The notes under the pieces were generated by a model. That model was not told where the DNA came from and did no database searches. It saw nothing but the letters and a program-made list of their open reading frames with translations. Shown here piece after piece: positions 24,153-34,284 of a DNA stretch of 63,096 nt. The stretch is from Paenibacillus plantiphilus (GTDB lineage: Bacteria > Bacillota > Bacilli > Paenibacillales > Paenibacillaceae): contig NZ_CAKMMF010000026.1 in assembly GCF_927798095.1 (NCBI RefSeq), positions 1 to 63,096 of the forward strand, given 5' to 3'. The position numbers and the translations under genes are program-made. Every line of letters starts with the position of its first letter. Within the stretch, counting starts at the first letter, position 1.

Positions 24153-26060
24153 TCAGCTGGATTCGCGAATCCAGACGAGCATGGCGCCGGGTTGGCGGTT
24201 GTCCCATGCGTAATAAGGTATCGCGCTTACCTCTATATTCTCGGAGCGGCCGCGCTTATTCGCGTACAGCTTCCCTGCCCAATCCTGCTCTATCGGACGC
24301 TGAGCCATCGTCCGAATTACGGCGACGCCTTCCAGAAGGCTGGCGTCGAATTTCACGTTCAGCGGCGCTTCCGGCGACAAGCTCAGCTTGTCCAGACCGG
24401 GACCATTGTCCGCCTCTTCCAGACAATAAACTACCGGCCCGCGCTGGATCGCCACACGGCCGCGGTCTGCCGCAACGGCAGGATTCACGTAGATACGCTC
24501 CGCGACCATCTCCATCTCAAGCTCGACACGATCGCCGTTATTCCATACGCGATCCAGCACGATGTAGCCTTTTTCAACCGAAGCCGGTTGCTTCTCACCG
24601 TTCACAGACACTTCCACCCGGCTGCACCATCCCGGCCGACGCAGCTTAAGAGCGAACTCGGATGATTTCCCCAGTTCCAGCGTAACGGCAACATGACCTT
24701 CCCACGGATAGTTCGTCTGCTGGCGCAGCTTCACTTGCTCTCCGTTAACGGCAAGCTCACCTGTGCTTTGGACATACAGATTTACAGCCGCTTCGCGCTC
24801 GCCTTCGGAGTAGATGTACTGCCCCAACGTTGTCAACAAACGGCTAAGGTTAGCCGGACAGCAGGATACCTCGAACCATTCCTGACGATGATGCTGCCCA
24901 TGACTCTCCAACGGATTGACATAGAAAAATGATTTTCCGCTAAGCGACACACCCGAAATGGCGCCATTATAGAGAGCCCGCTCCAGAACGTCCGCATACT
25001 TGGCTTCTCCCGTTGCATGCAGCATCCGATGATTCCAGAACACGAGGCCGATCGAAGCGCAGGTTTCACAGTATGCCGTGTCGTTCGGCAGATCGTATTC
25101 GTCCGTGAAGCCTTCATTTCCTTCGGATGAGCCGATTCCGCCCGTAATATACATCTGCGTCTCTGTCAGATGATTCCACAGGTTTTTGCAGGCGTCCATC
25201 AGCGTTGGATCGTTGTATTCCTCCGCCAAATCCGCCATTGCACTGTACAGATACATCGCCCTGACGGAATGGCCGACCACCTGCTCCTGCTCGCGAACCG
25301 GCTTATGCGACTGGCTGTAATCATGCGTCGTCTGTCTGCCCGGCGCGCTAAAATAATGCTCGAAGTAAGCCGGCGTTCCGCCGCGCGCTTCTTTCTCTGA
25401 ATCGAAATAATTCGGCTGCCGACCGCGCTCGTCAACGAAATATTTGCTCAAATCGAGGTAGGACCTATTGTTCGTGCAGCGATATAAACGGACAAGCGCC
25501 AATTCAATCTCCGGATGACCGCAATAGCCTTGAATCTGGCCCTCGGCACTTCCGAATACCTGTGCGATATAATCGGCATATTTGCAGACGACATCCAACA
25601 GCTTCCTGCTTCCCGTTGCTTCGAAGTGGGCAACGCCCGCTTCGAACAGATGCCCCGCACAGTACAGCTCATGCGCATCCTTCAAATCCATCCATCGCTT
25701 GCCCGGTTCAACAGCGGTGAAATAAATGTTCAAGTATCCGTCAGGCTGCTGCCCGGACGCTAGCAAATCTATCGTCTCGTCAACCCGCTTCTCAAGCTCC
25801 GCATCAGGATGCAGAGCCAGGCTATAGCTGGCCGCCTCAATCCACTTGGTGACATCCGAATCCCAGAATACATGCGGCTTCGGCTCGCCTTCCCTCCACT
25901 GCAGCTTCAATGCTTCGAGACGTCCGCTCCGCTCGCATTGATCATAGATTGCCGGAATCGTATGCTCACGGTTCGTTCTGCTCCGCTCCATCCAAAAAGG
26001 ATCGTCGATGCGCACCCGTGTAAACGGGACGGGGTTAAGCTTCGTTTGTATGTCTAACAT
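24153..26060 (-). CDS. GH127 beta-L-arabinofuranosidase
   Basis: A 635-residue cytosolic glycoside hydrolase of family 127 (former DUF1680, HypBA1-like). The N-terminal pattern RIDDPFWMERSRTNREHTIP and the (alpha/alpha)6 barrel are typical. The zinc-binding Glu and Cys sit in YCETCASIG (about residue 330) and the paired Cys in VSCCPAN (about 398), where the family's catalytic Cys lies. It should remove terminal beta-L-arabinofuranose from oligosaccharides imported by the operon. The start is ATG 26060, seven bases after AGGAGG. It is the last gene of the operon, with no signal peptide. Confidence 0.93.
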   Translation of the reverse strand: MLDIQTKLNPVPFTRVRIDDPFWMERSRTNREHTIPAIYDQCERSGRLEALKLQWREGEPKPHVFWDSDVTKWIEAASYSLALHPDAELEKRVDETIDLLASGQQPDGYLNIYFTAVEPGKRWMDLKDAHELYCAGHLFEAGVAHFEATGSRKLLDVVCKYADYIAQVFGSAEGQIQGYCGHPEIELALVRLYRCTNNRSYLDLSKYFVDERGRQPNYFDSEKEARGGTPAYFEHYFSAPGRQTTHDYSQSHKPVREQEQVVGHSVRAMYLYSAMADLAEEYNDPTLMDACKNLWNHLTETQMYITGGIGSSEGNEGFTDEYDLPNDTAYCETCASIGLVFWNHRMLHATGEAKYADVLERALYNGAISGVSLSGKSFFYVNPLESHGQHHRQEWFEVSCCPANLSRLLTTLGQYIYSEGEREAAVNLYVQSTGELAVNGEQVKLRQQTNYPWEGHVAVTLELGKSSEFALKLRRPGWCSRVEVSVNGEKQPASVEKGYIVLDRVWNNGDRVELEMEMVAERIYVNPAVAADRGRVAIQRGPVVYCLEEADNGPGLDKLSLSPEAPLNVKFDASLLEGVAVIRTMAQRPIEQDWAGKLYANKRGRSENIEVSAIPYYAWDNRQPGAMLVWIRESS

Positions 26061-26106
26061 CTGACATCCTCCTTTATCTCTATCAAAATTTGCACGTTCT
26101 GCACAG

Positions 26107-27660
<1,554 letters not shown>

Positions 27661-27680
27661 TCAACTCCATCTTGAATGCT

Positions 27681-28568
27681 TTATTTGAGACCTGAAACCG
27701 AGATTCCTTTAATAAAGTAGCGCTGCGCGAAGAAGAACAGCAGCACGCACGGCAGCAGAATTAACGCGGAAGCCGCCATCAGGTAGTTCCATTGGATGAT
27801 GTTGAAGGAGCTTTTGAAATCCATAATGCCAAGCGTCAATGTTTTCAGGCTGTCATCGTTGATGAAGATGAGCGGCTTGAAGAAATCATTCCAGAAGAAC
27901 ATGAATGCGAAGATCGAGATCGCCGCAAGTACCGGCTTCGACAGCGGGAGAATAATTCTCCAGTAGATGCGGAACAGGCCTGCGCCATCGATCATCGCCG
28001 CTTCATCCAGACTCTTCGGAATGCCGATAAAGAACTGCCGCAGCAAGAAAATATTGTACGGCGAGCCGAACCATTCCGGCACAATAAGCGGCTTCAGACT
28101 GTCGATCCATCCCAATTGCTTGAAGATCAAGAATTGGGGGACAATGGTCACCTGCGGCGGAATCATCATCGTAGCGATAATCAAATAGAAGATGATATTG
28201 CTTCCCTTGAATTTAATTCTCGACAATCCGTAAGCTACGAGCGAGCTTGATATGACCGTGCCTACTATGCCGAGAACCGTAATGATTGCAGTATTTTTGA
28301 AGTAGGTGAAGAACGGTATATCTGTAAATACATGCAGGTAGTTCGACCATTGAGGGTCTTCCGGAATCCATTTGGCCGGTACCATGAATACGCCGAGATT
28401 CGTCTTAAGACTGGATGAGACCATCCATAGAATCGGCACGATTGCTACAAGCGAGAAAAAAATTAGCAGAGCGTACCATATGAGCTTGCTTGCGTCGCGC
28501 TTCACGCCGGTTCGTCCCTTACGAGAGGATGAGCCGACTGAAGACATGTTGGTCGCATTCGCGGACAT
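27681..28568 (-). CDS. Sugar ABC transporter permease (MalG/AraQ-type)
   Basis: About 295 residues with six membrane helices and the conserved cytoplasmic EAA loop (EAAMIDGAGLFRIYWRIILP) that contacts the ATPase. It is the second permease of the arabinoside importer, overlapping closely with the first (15-base gap). The start at 28568 fits GGGGG with nine-base spacing better than ATG 28577. No ATPase gene lies in the operon; in Bacillus such importers use a shared MsmX-type ATPase. Confidence 0.92.
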   Translation of the reverse strand: MSANATNMSSVGSSSRKGRTGVKRDASKLIWYALLIFFSLVAIVPILWMVSSSLKTNLGVFMVPAKWIPEDPQWSNYLHVFTDIPFFTYFKNTAIITVLGIVGTVISSSLVAYGLSRIKFKGSNIIFYLIIATMMIPPQVTIVPQFLIFKQLGWIDSLKPLIVPEWFGSPYNIFLLRQFFIGIPKSLDEAAMIDGAGLFRIYWRIILPLSKPVLAAISIFAFMFFWNDFFKPLIFINDDSLKTLTLGIMDFKSSFNIIQWNYLMAASALILLPCVLLFFFAQRYFIKGISVSGLK

Positions 28569-28583
28569 TGCACTCATCCCCCT

Positions 28584-29450
28584 TTATCTGTCGTAATGCA
28601 CAAACCGTTTGGACAGCTTGAACTGCAGAACCGTCAACACAAACACCATCAGGAAAAGAACGACAGACAGCGTTGAAGCATAGCCCATATCGAAATATTT
28701 GAATCCATTCAAGAAGATATAAAGGACGAGGAATAACGTGCTGTCGCTCGGGCCTCCGCCCGTCATCACATAAGCCTGCGTAAACACCTGGAAGCTTAGA
28801 ATGAGTCCCATTACCGAGTTGAACAGAACGGTTGGCGATAGCATAGGCAGTGTCACATGCCAGAACAGCCGAAATTTCGATGCGCCATCCAGATGGGCGG
28901 CCTCATACATGTAATCCGGTATATCCTGCAGACCTGCGAGGAAAATAACCATTGGCCCGCCGATGCTCCACAGACTCATCAGCACCAATGCCGCTAAGGA
29001 GAACTTCTCATCGAACAGCCACTCGGGACCGGCAATGCCGAACCAGCCCAGCACATCATTTACAAGTCCGAATTTGGGATTATACATCCAGCTCCAGATC
29101 ATCGCTACCGCTACACCCGACATAATGGACGGCAAATAGATCAGTGTCCGGAACAATTTCATCGCTTTCAGCTCTTTATTAAGCAGCATTGCGGCCAGCA
29201 TAGCCACAATAACTTGAAGCGGGACACTCGTTAAGGTATAGATTAGCGTTACTTTAACCGACTGATAGAAGAGCGGGTCTTTAAACATCTTCACGTAGTT
29301 GTCCAGTCCAATGAATGTGGGCGTGGACATGAGGTCCCATTGAAAGCCGCTTATTGCAAACGTGTACAGCACTGGCGCCCCGGTAAAAAACAAAAAACCT
29401 ATGATCCATGGAGAGATGAATAAATAACCCGCAAGATTATTTTGTTTCAT
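28584..29450 (-). CDS. Sugar ABC transporter permease (MalF/AraP-type)
   Basis: A 288-residue permease with six helices and the EAA loop YEAAHLDGASKFRLFWHVTL. It forms the membrane channel together with the following permease. The ATG at 29450 has GGAAGG about 12 bases upstream. It is the second gene of the operon, 73 bases after the binding protein. Confidence 0.92.
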   Translation of the reverse strand: MKQNNLAGYLFISPWIIGFLFFTGAPVLYTFAISGFQWDLMSTPTFIGLDNYVKMFKDPLFYQSVKVTLIYTLTSVPLQVIVAMLAAMLLNKELKAMKLFRTLIYLPSIMSGVAVAMIWSWMYNPKFGLVNDVLGWFGIAGPEWLFDEKFSLAALVLMSLWSIGGPMVIFLAGLQDIPDYMYEAAHLDGASKFRLFWHVTLPMLSPTVLFNSVMGLILSFQVFTQAYVMTGGGPSDSTLFLVLYIFLNGFKYFDMGYASTLSVVLFLMVFVLTVLQFKLSKRFVHYDR

Positions 29451-29523
29451 GCGCCATTAGTCCTTCCTTCTTGTCATTTGACCGTGAGGAGGAGCGCAAA
29501 GTCTCCCCCTTCGATCAACATCA

Positions 29524-30795
29524 TTATTTATTCTTTTCGATAACCGACTGCGCTTTAGCCTGAAAAGCTTTCATCGCTTGCTCTGCGGTTACTTTGCCCG
29601 TGAAAATTTGCTCCAGCTCTTTCTGCAGCTCATCCGTTGCTTGCTTGACGCCCGGCGCATAAGGAAGCAGTCGGCCATAGTCGGCGGTATCGCCAATCAA
29701 GTGCGTGCTTGCAGGCATTTTGGTATCGTATACTTCCTTGTCGCTCACCGATTTGCGCGTCGGCAGGAAGCCTGCCTTACTGTCTATGCCTTCCTGCACT
29801 TCAGGTCCGCTCAGCCATTTAATCAGCTCCCAAGCCTCTTCTTTATGCTTGGATTTGGATGACATCGTGAAGTAGGACGTGTGCAGCACTGTGCTTGCTT
29901 GCTTCTGCTTCGGCAGCGGGGCGATATCCCACTCGAAATCCTTAATATCCTTGTACGTATCCTTCAGCCACACGCCGTTGCGAGTCATTGCCACAAGTCC
30001 GCTCGGGAACAGATCGCCTTGACCAGACATCTCTGCAAGTGTAGGTGCTACTTTATGCTTGTTCGTAATGTCCGCCCAGAATTGCAATGCTTCGATAACT
30101 TCCGGCGAGTCAAAATTCGCCTTCTCATCCTTGAAGAAATCGCCGCCATTCTGACGCACCGCAATCTCAGCCGGAATCCACCAGTTCGTGTTGGAGTCGG
30201 AGCCGTATTGCACAATTTTGTCGCCTTCCTTGACCGTCAGCTTCTTCGCGGCCTCCAAATAGTCATCCCATGTCCAATCTCCTGTCGGGTACGCTACATT
30301 GGCTTTGTCGAACATCGTTTTATTGTAGAACAGCATTTGCGGAGCGAGAGCATAACCCAAGCCGTATATTTTATTGTCAATCTTGCTCAGCTCAAGAGAC
30401 ACATCGTAGAAGTCGCTAATATCGAACGAGTTGTCCTTCTCGATATAGGGGGTCAAATCCTCGACGACGCCTTTTTTCGCTACATCCGGCGTAGTTGTCT
30501 CATACATCGTCATAACGTCAGGCGCGTTGCCGCCCGAGATCATCGTAAACAGCTTGTCCTCATAGGAATCAGCCATGAAGTTCAGCTTCACTTTAATATT
30601 CGGGTGATTCGACTCGAAGGTTTTCAGTGATTCCTCCCAAAATTCCTTGTCTCCCCAGATAGAGAAGGACAGTTCAACTTTATCGCCGGACGAGCCGGAA
30701 CCTGAATTGCCGCCGGCATTATTGTTGTTTCCACAGCCTGCAACGATTAACATAAAGACCATAACTGCACTCAGTAGCATAGACCATTTTTTCAT
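29524..30795 (-). CDS. Sugar-binding lipoprotein of the arabinoside importer
   Basis: A 423-residue extracellular solute-binding protein of family 1. The signal peptide ends in the lipobox VAGC, followed by an Asn/Gly/Ser-rich linker. The LSFSIWGDKEFWEESLKTFE start and ending AMKAFQAKAQSVIEKNK are typical. It binds oligosaccharides, probably arabino-oligosaccharides given the hydrolases downstream. It is the first gene of the operon, with GGGAGG 11 bases before the ATG. Confidence 0.92.
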   Translation of the reverse strand: MKKWSMLLSAVMVFMLIVAGCGNNNNAGGNSGSGSSGDKVELSFSIWGDKEFWEESLKTFESNHPNIKVKLNFMADSYEDKLFTMISGGNAPDVMTMYETTTPDVAKKGVVEDLTPYIEKDNSFDISDFYDVSLELSKIDNKIYGLGYALAPQMLFYNKTMFDKANVAYPTGDWTWDDYLEAAKKLTVKEGDKIVQYGSDSNTNWWIPAEIAVRQNGGDFFKDEKANFDSPEVIEALQFWADITNKHKVAPTLAEMSGQGDLFPSGLVAMTRNGVWLKDTYKDIKDFEWDIAPLPKQKQASTVLHTSYFTMSSKSKHKEEAWELIKWLSGPEVQEGIDSKAGFLPTRKSVSDKEVYDTKMPASTHLIGDTADYGRLLPYAPGVKQATDELQKELEQIFTGKVTAEQAMKAFQAKAQSVIEKNK

Positions 30796-30891
30796 TGTGA
30801 ATGCAACCTCCCTTAGGTTTACTTTCTCTTAATGCCAGCCATTTATTCCTGATCCCTAGCTGCATCACCACCTTAAATAGATTTCATTAGA

Positions 30892-30902
30892 TAAACGCTT
30901 AA
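30892..30902. promoter_or_regulatory. Candidate LacI-type operator half or weak operator
   Basis: TAAACGCTTAA resembles the palindromic site at 30947-30958 with the same CG centre. It lies about 100 bases before the binding protein gene. Confidence 0.35.
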
Positions 30903-30906
30903 CCAA

Positions 30907-30920
30907 TGTACGCGCTTACA
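30907..30920. promoter_or_regulatory. cre-like catabolite repression site
   Basis: TGTACGCGCTTACA differs from the Bacillus cre consensus TGWAANCGNTNWCA at one position only. It is 112 bases upstream of the binding protein start, as expected for CcpA control of a sugar operon. Confidence 0.5.
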
Positions 30921-30946
30921 AATCATTCTAAAAGTGATAAATCTAA

Positions 30947-30958
30947 TTAATCGATTAA
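30947..30958. promoter_or_regulatory. Candidate operator of the LacI-type regulator
   Basis: The perfect palindrome TTAATCGATTAA lies between the regulator gene and the operon. A related GTTAATCGTTT occurs in the regulator's own upstream region at 32079-32089, suggesting shared autoregulation. Confidence 0.45.
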
Positions 30959-30977
30959 CTTATTGGGCAATAAAAAG

Positions 30978-30994
30978 GGCTTCATTGAAGCCTC
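30978..30994 (-). terminator. Terminator overlapping the regulator stop codon
   Basis: GGCTTC and GAAGCC form a tight hairpin whose loop region contains the TGA stop of the LacI-type regulator, followed by CTTTTT on the minus strand. Confidence 0.6.
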
Positions 30995-32016
30995 GCAACT
31001 GTGTTTCTGACAATCAACTGACAGTCCAGCTTGTATTTGCGCTCCTCAACTGAATTACCGTGAATCAAATCAACGATGACATCAATCGATTTCTTCCCCA
31101 TCTGCCGCAGCGGCAAATCGACCGTCGTAAGCTTAGGCGTATAGTAGAAGCTGAATTCGCGGTTGTCGAAGCCGATAACCGATACTTCTTCCGGCACTTT
31201 AATTCCCATATCTCTGCACGCATCCAGCACGCCGCCGGCCATCAGATCATTCATCGCCATAATTGCGGTCGGCCTGGACTCCAGCGAGAGCAGCTCCTTG
31301 GCCAGCTCATAGCCCGAATCATACTGCCAGTTGCCTGTCTTGATGTAAGAGGGCTCGAAGGTCAAGTGATTCTCCATAACCGCCTTGTAGTAGCCATTGA
31401 ACCGGGCAAGCGCGGGCGCCGAGCCGATCAGACCGCTAATGGTGGCAATCCGCTCATGCCCCTGCCCGATCAGATAGGAAGCCGCTTCATAAGCCGCCTG
31501 CTCATCGTCGTAATTAACGGAGTAATCGGCGTCATCCGTCGAATAGCAGTATATATAAACAATCGGTTTCTTAGTGTCGATAAGCCCTTTCACATCGCGG
31601 GGATGCACGCCCAGATACAGAATACCGTCCACCTGCTTGCTTAGCAGATCGTTAACCGCATCTTCAATCGCGCCCCTGCACTTGTCAAAGTTCTCGAAGT
31701 CATTGCCGATCCGCTTATTAATCCGCAAGTTGGACAAAATAATGCCGAAGCCGTTTTGTTCAGCGCTTTCATTAATGCCGTCGATAATTTCCGGCGAGTT
31801 GAATACCGTAATATCCTCGACGATAACGCCAATGGTGCTTGTCTTGTTGATCTTCAGACTCTTGGCGATACTATTGGGCTTGTAATTCAGCTCCCGAACA
31901 ATGTCCATAACCTTTTTCTTCGTTTCTTCGCTGATATTGCCCCTGCCGTTCAGCACATAGGAGACCGTAGCGGTCGAAACATTAGCTACTTTCGCAATAT
32001 CTTTAATAGTGACCAT
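30982..32016 (-). CDS. LacI-family transcription regulator
   Basis: A 344-residue regulator. The N-terminal helix-turn-helix IKDIAKVANVSTATVSYVLN is canonical, and the ligand-binding domain ends in LDCQLIVRNTVARLQ. It lies directly upstream of the arabinoside operon in the same direction and is probably its repressor with an arabinose-type inducer. RBS AAAGGGA lies about seven bases before the ATG. Palindromic candidate operators occur in both promoter regions. Confidence 0.92.
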   Translation of the reverse strand: MVTIKDIAKVANVSTATVSYVLNGRGNISEETKKKVMDIVRELNYKPNSIAKSLKINKTSTIGVIVEDITVFNSPEIIDGINESAEQNGFGIILSNLRINKRIGNDFENFDKCRGAIEDAVNDLLSKQVDGILYLGVHPRDVKGLIDTKKPIVYIYCYSTDDADYSVNYDDEQAAYEAASYLIGQGHERIATISGLIGSAPALARFNGYYKAVMENHLTFEPSYIKTGNWQYDSGYELAKELLSLESRPTAIMAMNDLMAGGVLDACRDMGIKVPEEVSVIGFDNREFSFYYTPKLTTVDLPLRQMGKKSIDVIVDLIHGNSVEERKYKLDCQLIVRNTVARLQ

Positions 32017-32078
32017 CGTCTGTCCCTTTCGTTAAGCCATAATCATAGCCGGCTGCTCACGTTTGACTCGTTTGTATA

Positions 32079-32090
32079 GTTAATCGTTTC
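32079..32090. promoter_or_regulatory. Candidate autoregulatory operator before lacI-type gene
   Basis: GTTAATCGTTTC lies 63 bases upstream of the regulator start and shares TTAATCG with the palindrome at 30947-30958. Confidence 0.35.
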
Positions 32091-32258
32091 ACTGAAATTA
32101 ATATACACCCGCTTTGATGGTTTGTAAAGCACCCGTTTTAAAAAAATTCTCCCCTACGAGCATCCCTAGCCTGCCAATTTATTCTGCACACGACGTTCCA
32201 CCCTGCCCATACGTCCCGTTATTGTTGCGCAGCAGCTGCGCTGCGGCAGCAATCTGTA

Positions 32259-32490
32259 CATTACTGCAAAAATGCTGTTCTTACATCGAAAAAAGACCCA
32301 TTTCGCAAAAATTGCTGCAATACTACATCAAATATCGCCACCAGCCCAGTAAACAGCGTTTTTCGGAGTTCCTTACTGCACTTTTGCAGTAAGGAGCCTT
32401 TCAACTGGTCATTCTGCAACTTTTTGCTGTATTTTCGCAGCAACGGTACTCCAGCAACCGTTGAATCTACTGATCCGATGGCAAGCGCCA
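32259..32490 (-). repeat. Dispersed intergenic repeat, copy A
   Basis: About 230 bases align end to end with 36285-36522 in the opposite orientation. Shared blocks include GTGGCGATATTTGATGTA, CTTTTTTCGATG and several TGCTGCA/TTTTGCAGT words that can form hairpins. A 76-codon open frame covers this copy but is broken in the other, so it is better read as a repeat than a gene. It sits between the LacI-type and MarR-type genes. Confidence 0.75.
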
Positions 32491-32578
32491 TTACGAAGTT
32501 TATGAAGGAGCTTTACATACGTTCCAGCCGCGCCGCGCAGCCGCTTTCCCTGTTTAGGACGAGGCTGCGCATCATATA

Positions 32579-33061
32579 CTACAGGGAGTCCAAATATTTG
32601 CTGCCCGGCCTCTCTATTGCGAACTCCTCCATTACCTTCGTCCAGGCATCGATATGGGCATCTCCGACTTTATCTATTATGGCTTGCAGCTGTTCCATCT
32701 GCACCTTGGTCAGCTTCTGCAGCAGCTGTGAGCCGCTATCCGTCAGGAACAGCCGTTTCACCCGCTTATCGCGCGGATCTGCATCCGTCATGATGCAGCC
32801 CTTCTCCTTCAACTGTCTGAGCGGCGCGTTCAACGCCTGCTTGGTTACTTCGAGAATGGCAAGTAGCTCGTTGACGCTAAGTCCGGGAAAATGCCCGACA
32901 AAAAAGAGAATCCGGTGATGAACGCGCTGAATGTCGTATTTCTCCGCTATCATATCCGGCTTTTCATTAAAACTGCGGTATGCAAAAAAGAATAAAGCAA
33001 TCTTCTTATAAAGCGCATGCTCATGATCCGATGCCGTCACTCTGTTAAGCACCCCTTCCAT
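32579..33061 (-). CDS. MarR-family transcription regulator
   Basis: A 160-residue winged-helix protein with LSVNELLAILEVTKQALNAP as recognition region and DPRDKRVKRLFLTDSG as the wing, both typical of MarR. It is divergent from lrgAB with 139 bases between, a layout in which the regulator usually controls both promoters. ATG 33061 is poorly spaced from AAGGGG; an internal GTG is possible. The signal is unknown. Confidence 0.88.
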   Translation of the reverse strand: MEGVLNRVTASDHEHALYKKIALFFFAYRSFNEKPDMIAEKYDIQRVHHRILFFVGHFPGLSVNELLAILEVTKQALNAPLRQLKEKGCIMTDADPRDKRVKRLFLTDSGSQLLQKLTKVQMEQLQAIIDKVGDAHIDAWTKVMEEFAIERPGSKYLDSL

Positions 33062-33101
33062 ATCCCCTTTTTGTTTTCAGTATATCAAAATAAAGGAATA
33101 G

Positions 33102-33162
33102 GTCAATCATATTGACGTATTCCCAGACACACCTATATAATTGTTAGGTCAATGAATTGCCC
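33102..33162 (+). promoter_or_regulatory. lrgAB promoter with two candidate MarR operators
   Basis: TTGACG (33112-33117) and TATAAT (33136-33141) are 18 bases apart. The palindrome GTCAAT-cat-ATTGAC (33102-33116) overlaps the -35 box, and GGTCAATGAATTGCCC (33147-33162) lies just downstream of the -10 box. Occupation of either would block transcription. Confidence 0.6.
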
Positions 33163-33200
33163 TATTGGAGTGCCCATGTAAGGGGGACGCAGTCAACGCT

Positions 33201-33650
33201 ATGAAAATTATAACGATCATTGTCCAAATCGGAATTCTCTATCTGTTCTACCTGGCGGGAGACGGCATTCAAGAGCTGCTGAACCTGTCGCTGCCGGGAA
33301 GCATCCTTGGTCTGCTTCTATTATGGGCGGCTCTGCTGTGCAAGCTGCTGCCGGCCAAATGGATTGATTCCGGGGCGAATTTCATCCAAAACTATTTGCC
33401 GCTCATCTTCATCCCGGCTACAATCGGCATTATGAATTATTTTAATATTTTCGCGGGCAAGGGGATGCTGCTCATTCTCGTCGTGATTGCCAGCACGCTT
33501 ATTACGATGATCGCAGCAGGCTATACGAGTCAATTCATTACCCGACGGTCCGGCAAAGGGCAGGAAAGGAACGTTAACGATGCCACTTACAGCAATTATC
33601 ATCATCGTTCTGACAATCGCGCTGTATCTTCTGATGAGCCGTATCTATAA
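33201..33650 (+). CDS. lrgA: LrgA/CidA-family holin-like membrane protein
   Basis: About 149 residues with four membrane helices in the first 115 residues; the family motif LPGSILGLLLLW and the YLPLIFIPATIGI segment are clear. LrgA/CidA proteins affect murein hydrolase export and, more recently, pyruvate transport. ATG 33201 gives the usual family N-terminus; the nearest box AGGGGG is 15 bases away, so translation may be weak. The 3' end overlaps lrgB by 71 bases and the C-terminal tail is unusually long and hydrophilic. Confidence 0.85.
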   Translation: MKIITIIVQIGILYLFYLAGDGIQELLNLSLPGSILGLLLLWAALLCKLLPAKWIDSGANFIQNYLPLIFIPATIGIMNYFNIFAGKGMLLILVVIASTLITMIAAGYTSQFITRRSGKGQERNVNDATYSNYHHRSDNRAVSSDEPYL

Positions 33651-34260
33651 GAAATTCAAGCTGCCGTTTCTAGTACCGGTCATTACGACATCCTTCATCA
33701 TCATATTGATCCTGACCGGCCTCCATATCCCTTACGATACATTCATGATCGGCGGACAGTGGATCAATCTGCTGCTGGGTCCTGCCGTAGTCTCGCTTGC
33801 CTACCCGCTTTACAAGCAGCGGACGCAGCTGATGCAGAATGCCGTCCCGATTCTGAGTGGAGTGATCGTCGGCTCCGTTGTGGGCATGGTTACCGGCTTG
33901 GCGTTCGCCGAGTTGCTCGGCGTGACGAAGCAGATTCTTTATACGCTCCTGCCCAAATCGATTACGACGCCTGTGGCGATTCAGATCGCCGACGAGCTTG
34001 GCGGCATCTCTTCACTCGCGGCATCCTTCGTCATGATAGCCGGATTCACGGGTCTTATATTGGGGCCGCTCACGTTCAAATTATGCAGAATCGACAGCAT
34101 GATCGGCCGGGGAATCGGGCTGGGGAGCGCCTCTCACGCCATCGGCACGGTGAAGGCGATCGAATATGGCGAGCAGGCTGTATCCATGAGCTCTGTCGCC
34201 ATGACAATTTGCGCATTGGTGGGCTCCTTGCTCGCTCCTCTTATCGTCTGGTTCTTATAA
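33580..34260 (+). CDS. lrgB: LrgB-family membrane protein
   Basis: A 226-residue protein with about six membrane helices. The conserved region LLPKSITTPVAIQIADELGG and the later IGLGSASHAIGTVKAIEYGE are hallmarks of LrgB/YohK. It acts with LrgA at the membrane in control of autolysis or pyruvate flux. AAAGGAACG lies before the ATG, inside lrgA, so translation is likely coupled. Confidence 0.92.
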   Translation: MPLTAIIIIVLTIALYLLMSRIYKKFKLPFLVPVITTSFIIILILTGLHIPYDTFMIGGQWINLLLGPAVVSLAYPLYKQRTQLMQNAVPILSGVIVGSVVGMVTGLAFAELLGVTKQILYTLLPKSITTPVAIQIADELGGISSLAASFVMIAGFTGLILGPLTFKLCRIDSMIGRGIGLGSASHAIGTVKAIEYGEQAVSMSSVAMTICALVGSLLAPLIVWFL

Positions 34261-34284
34261 CTTAACGGGAGTCGCCCTTAGCCG

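Noticed and set aside
32261..32491. A 76-codon open frame over repeat copy A
   Set aside because: The other copy of the repeat does not preserve the frame, so protein coding is unlikely.
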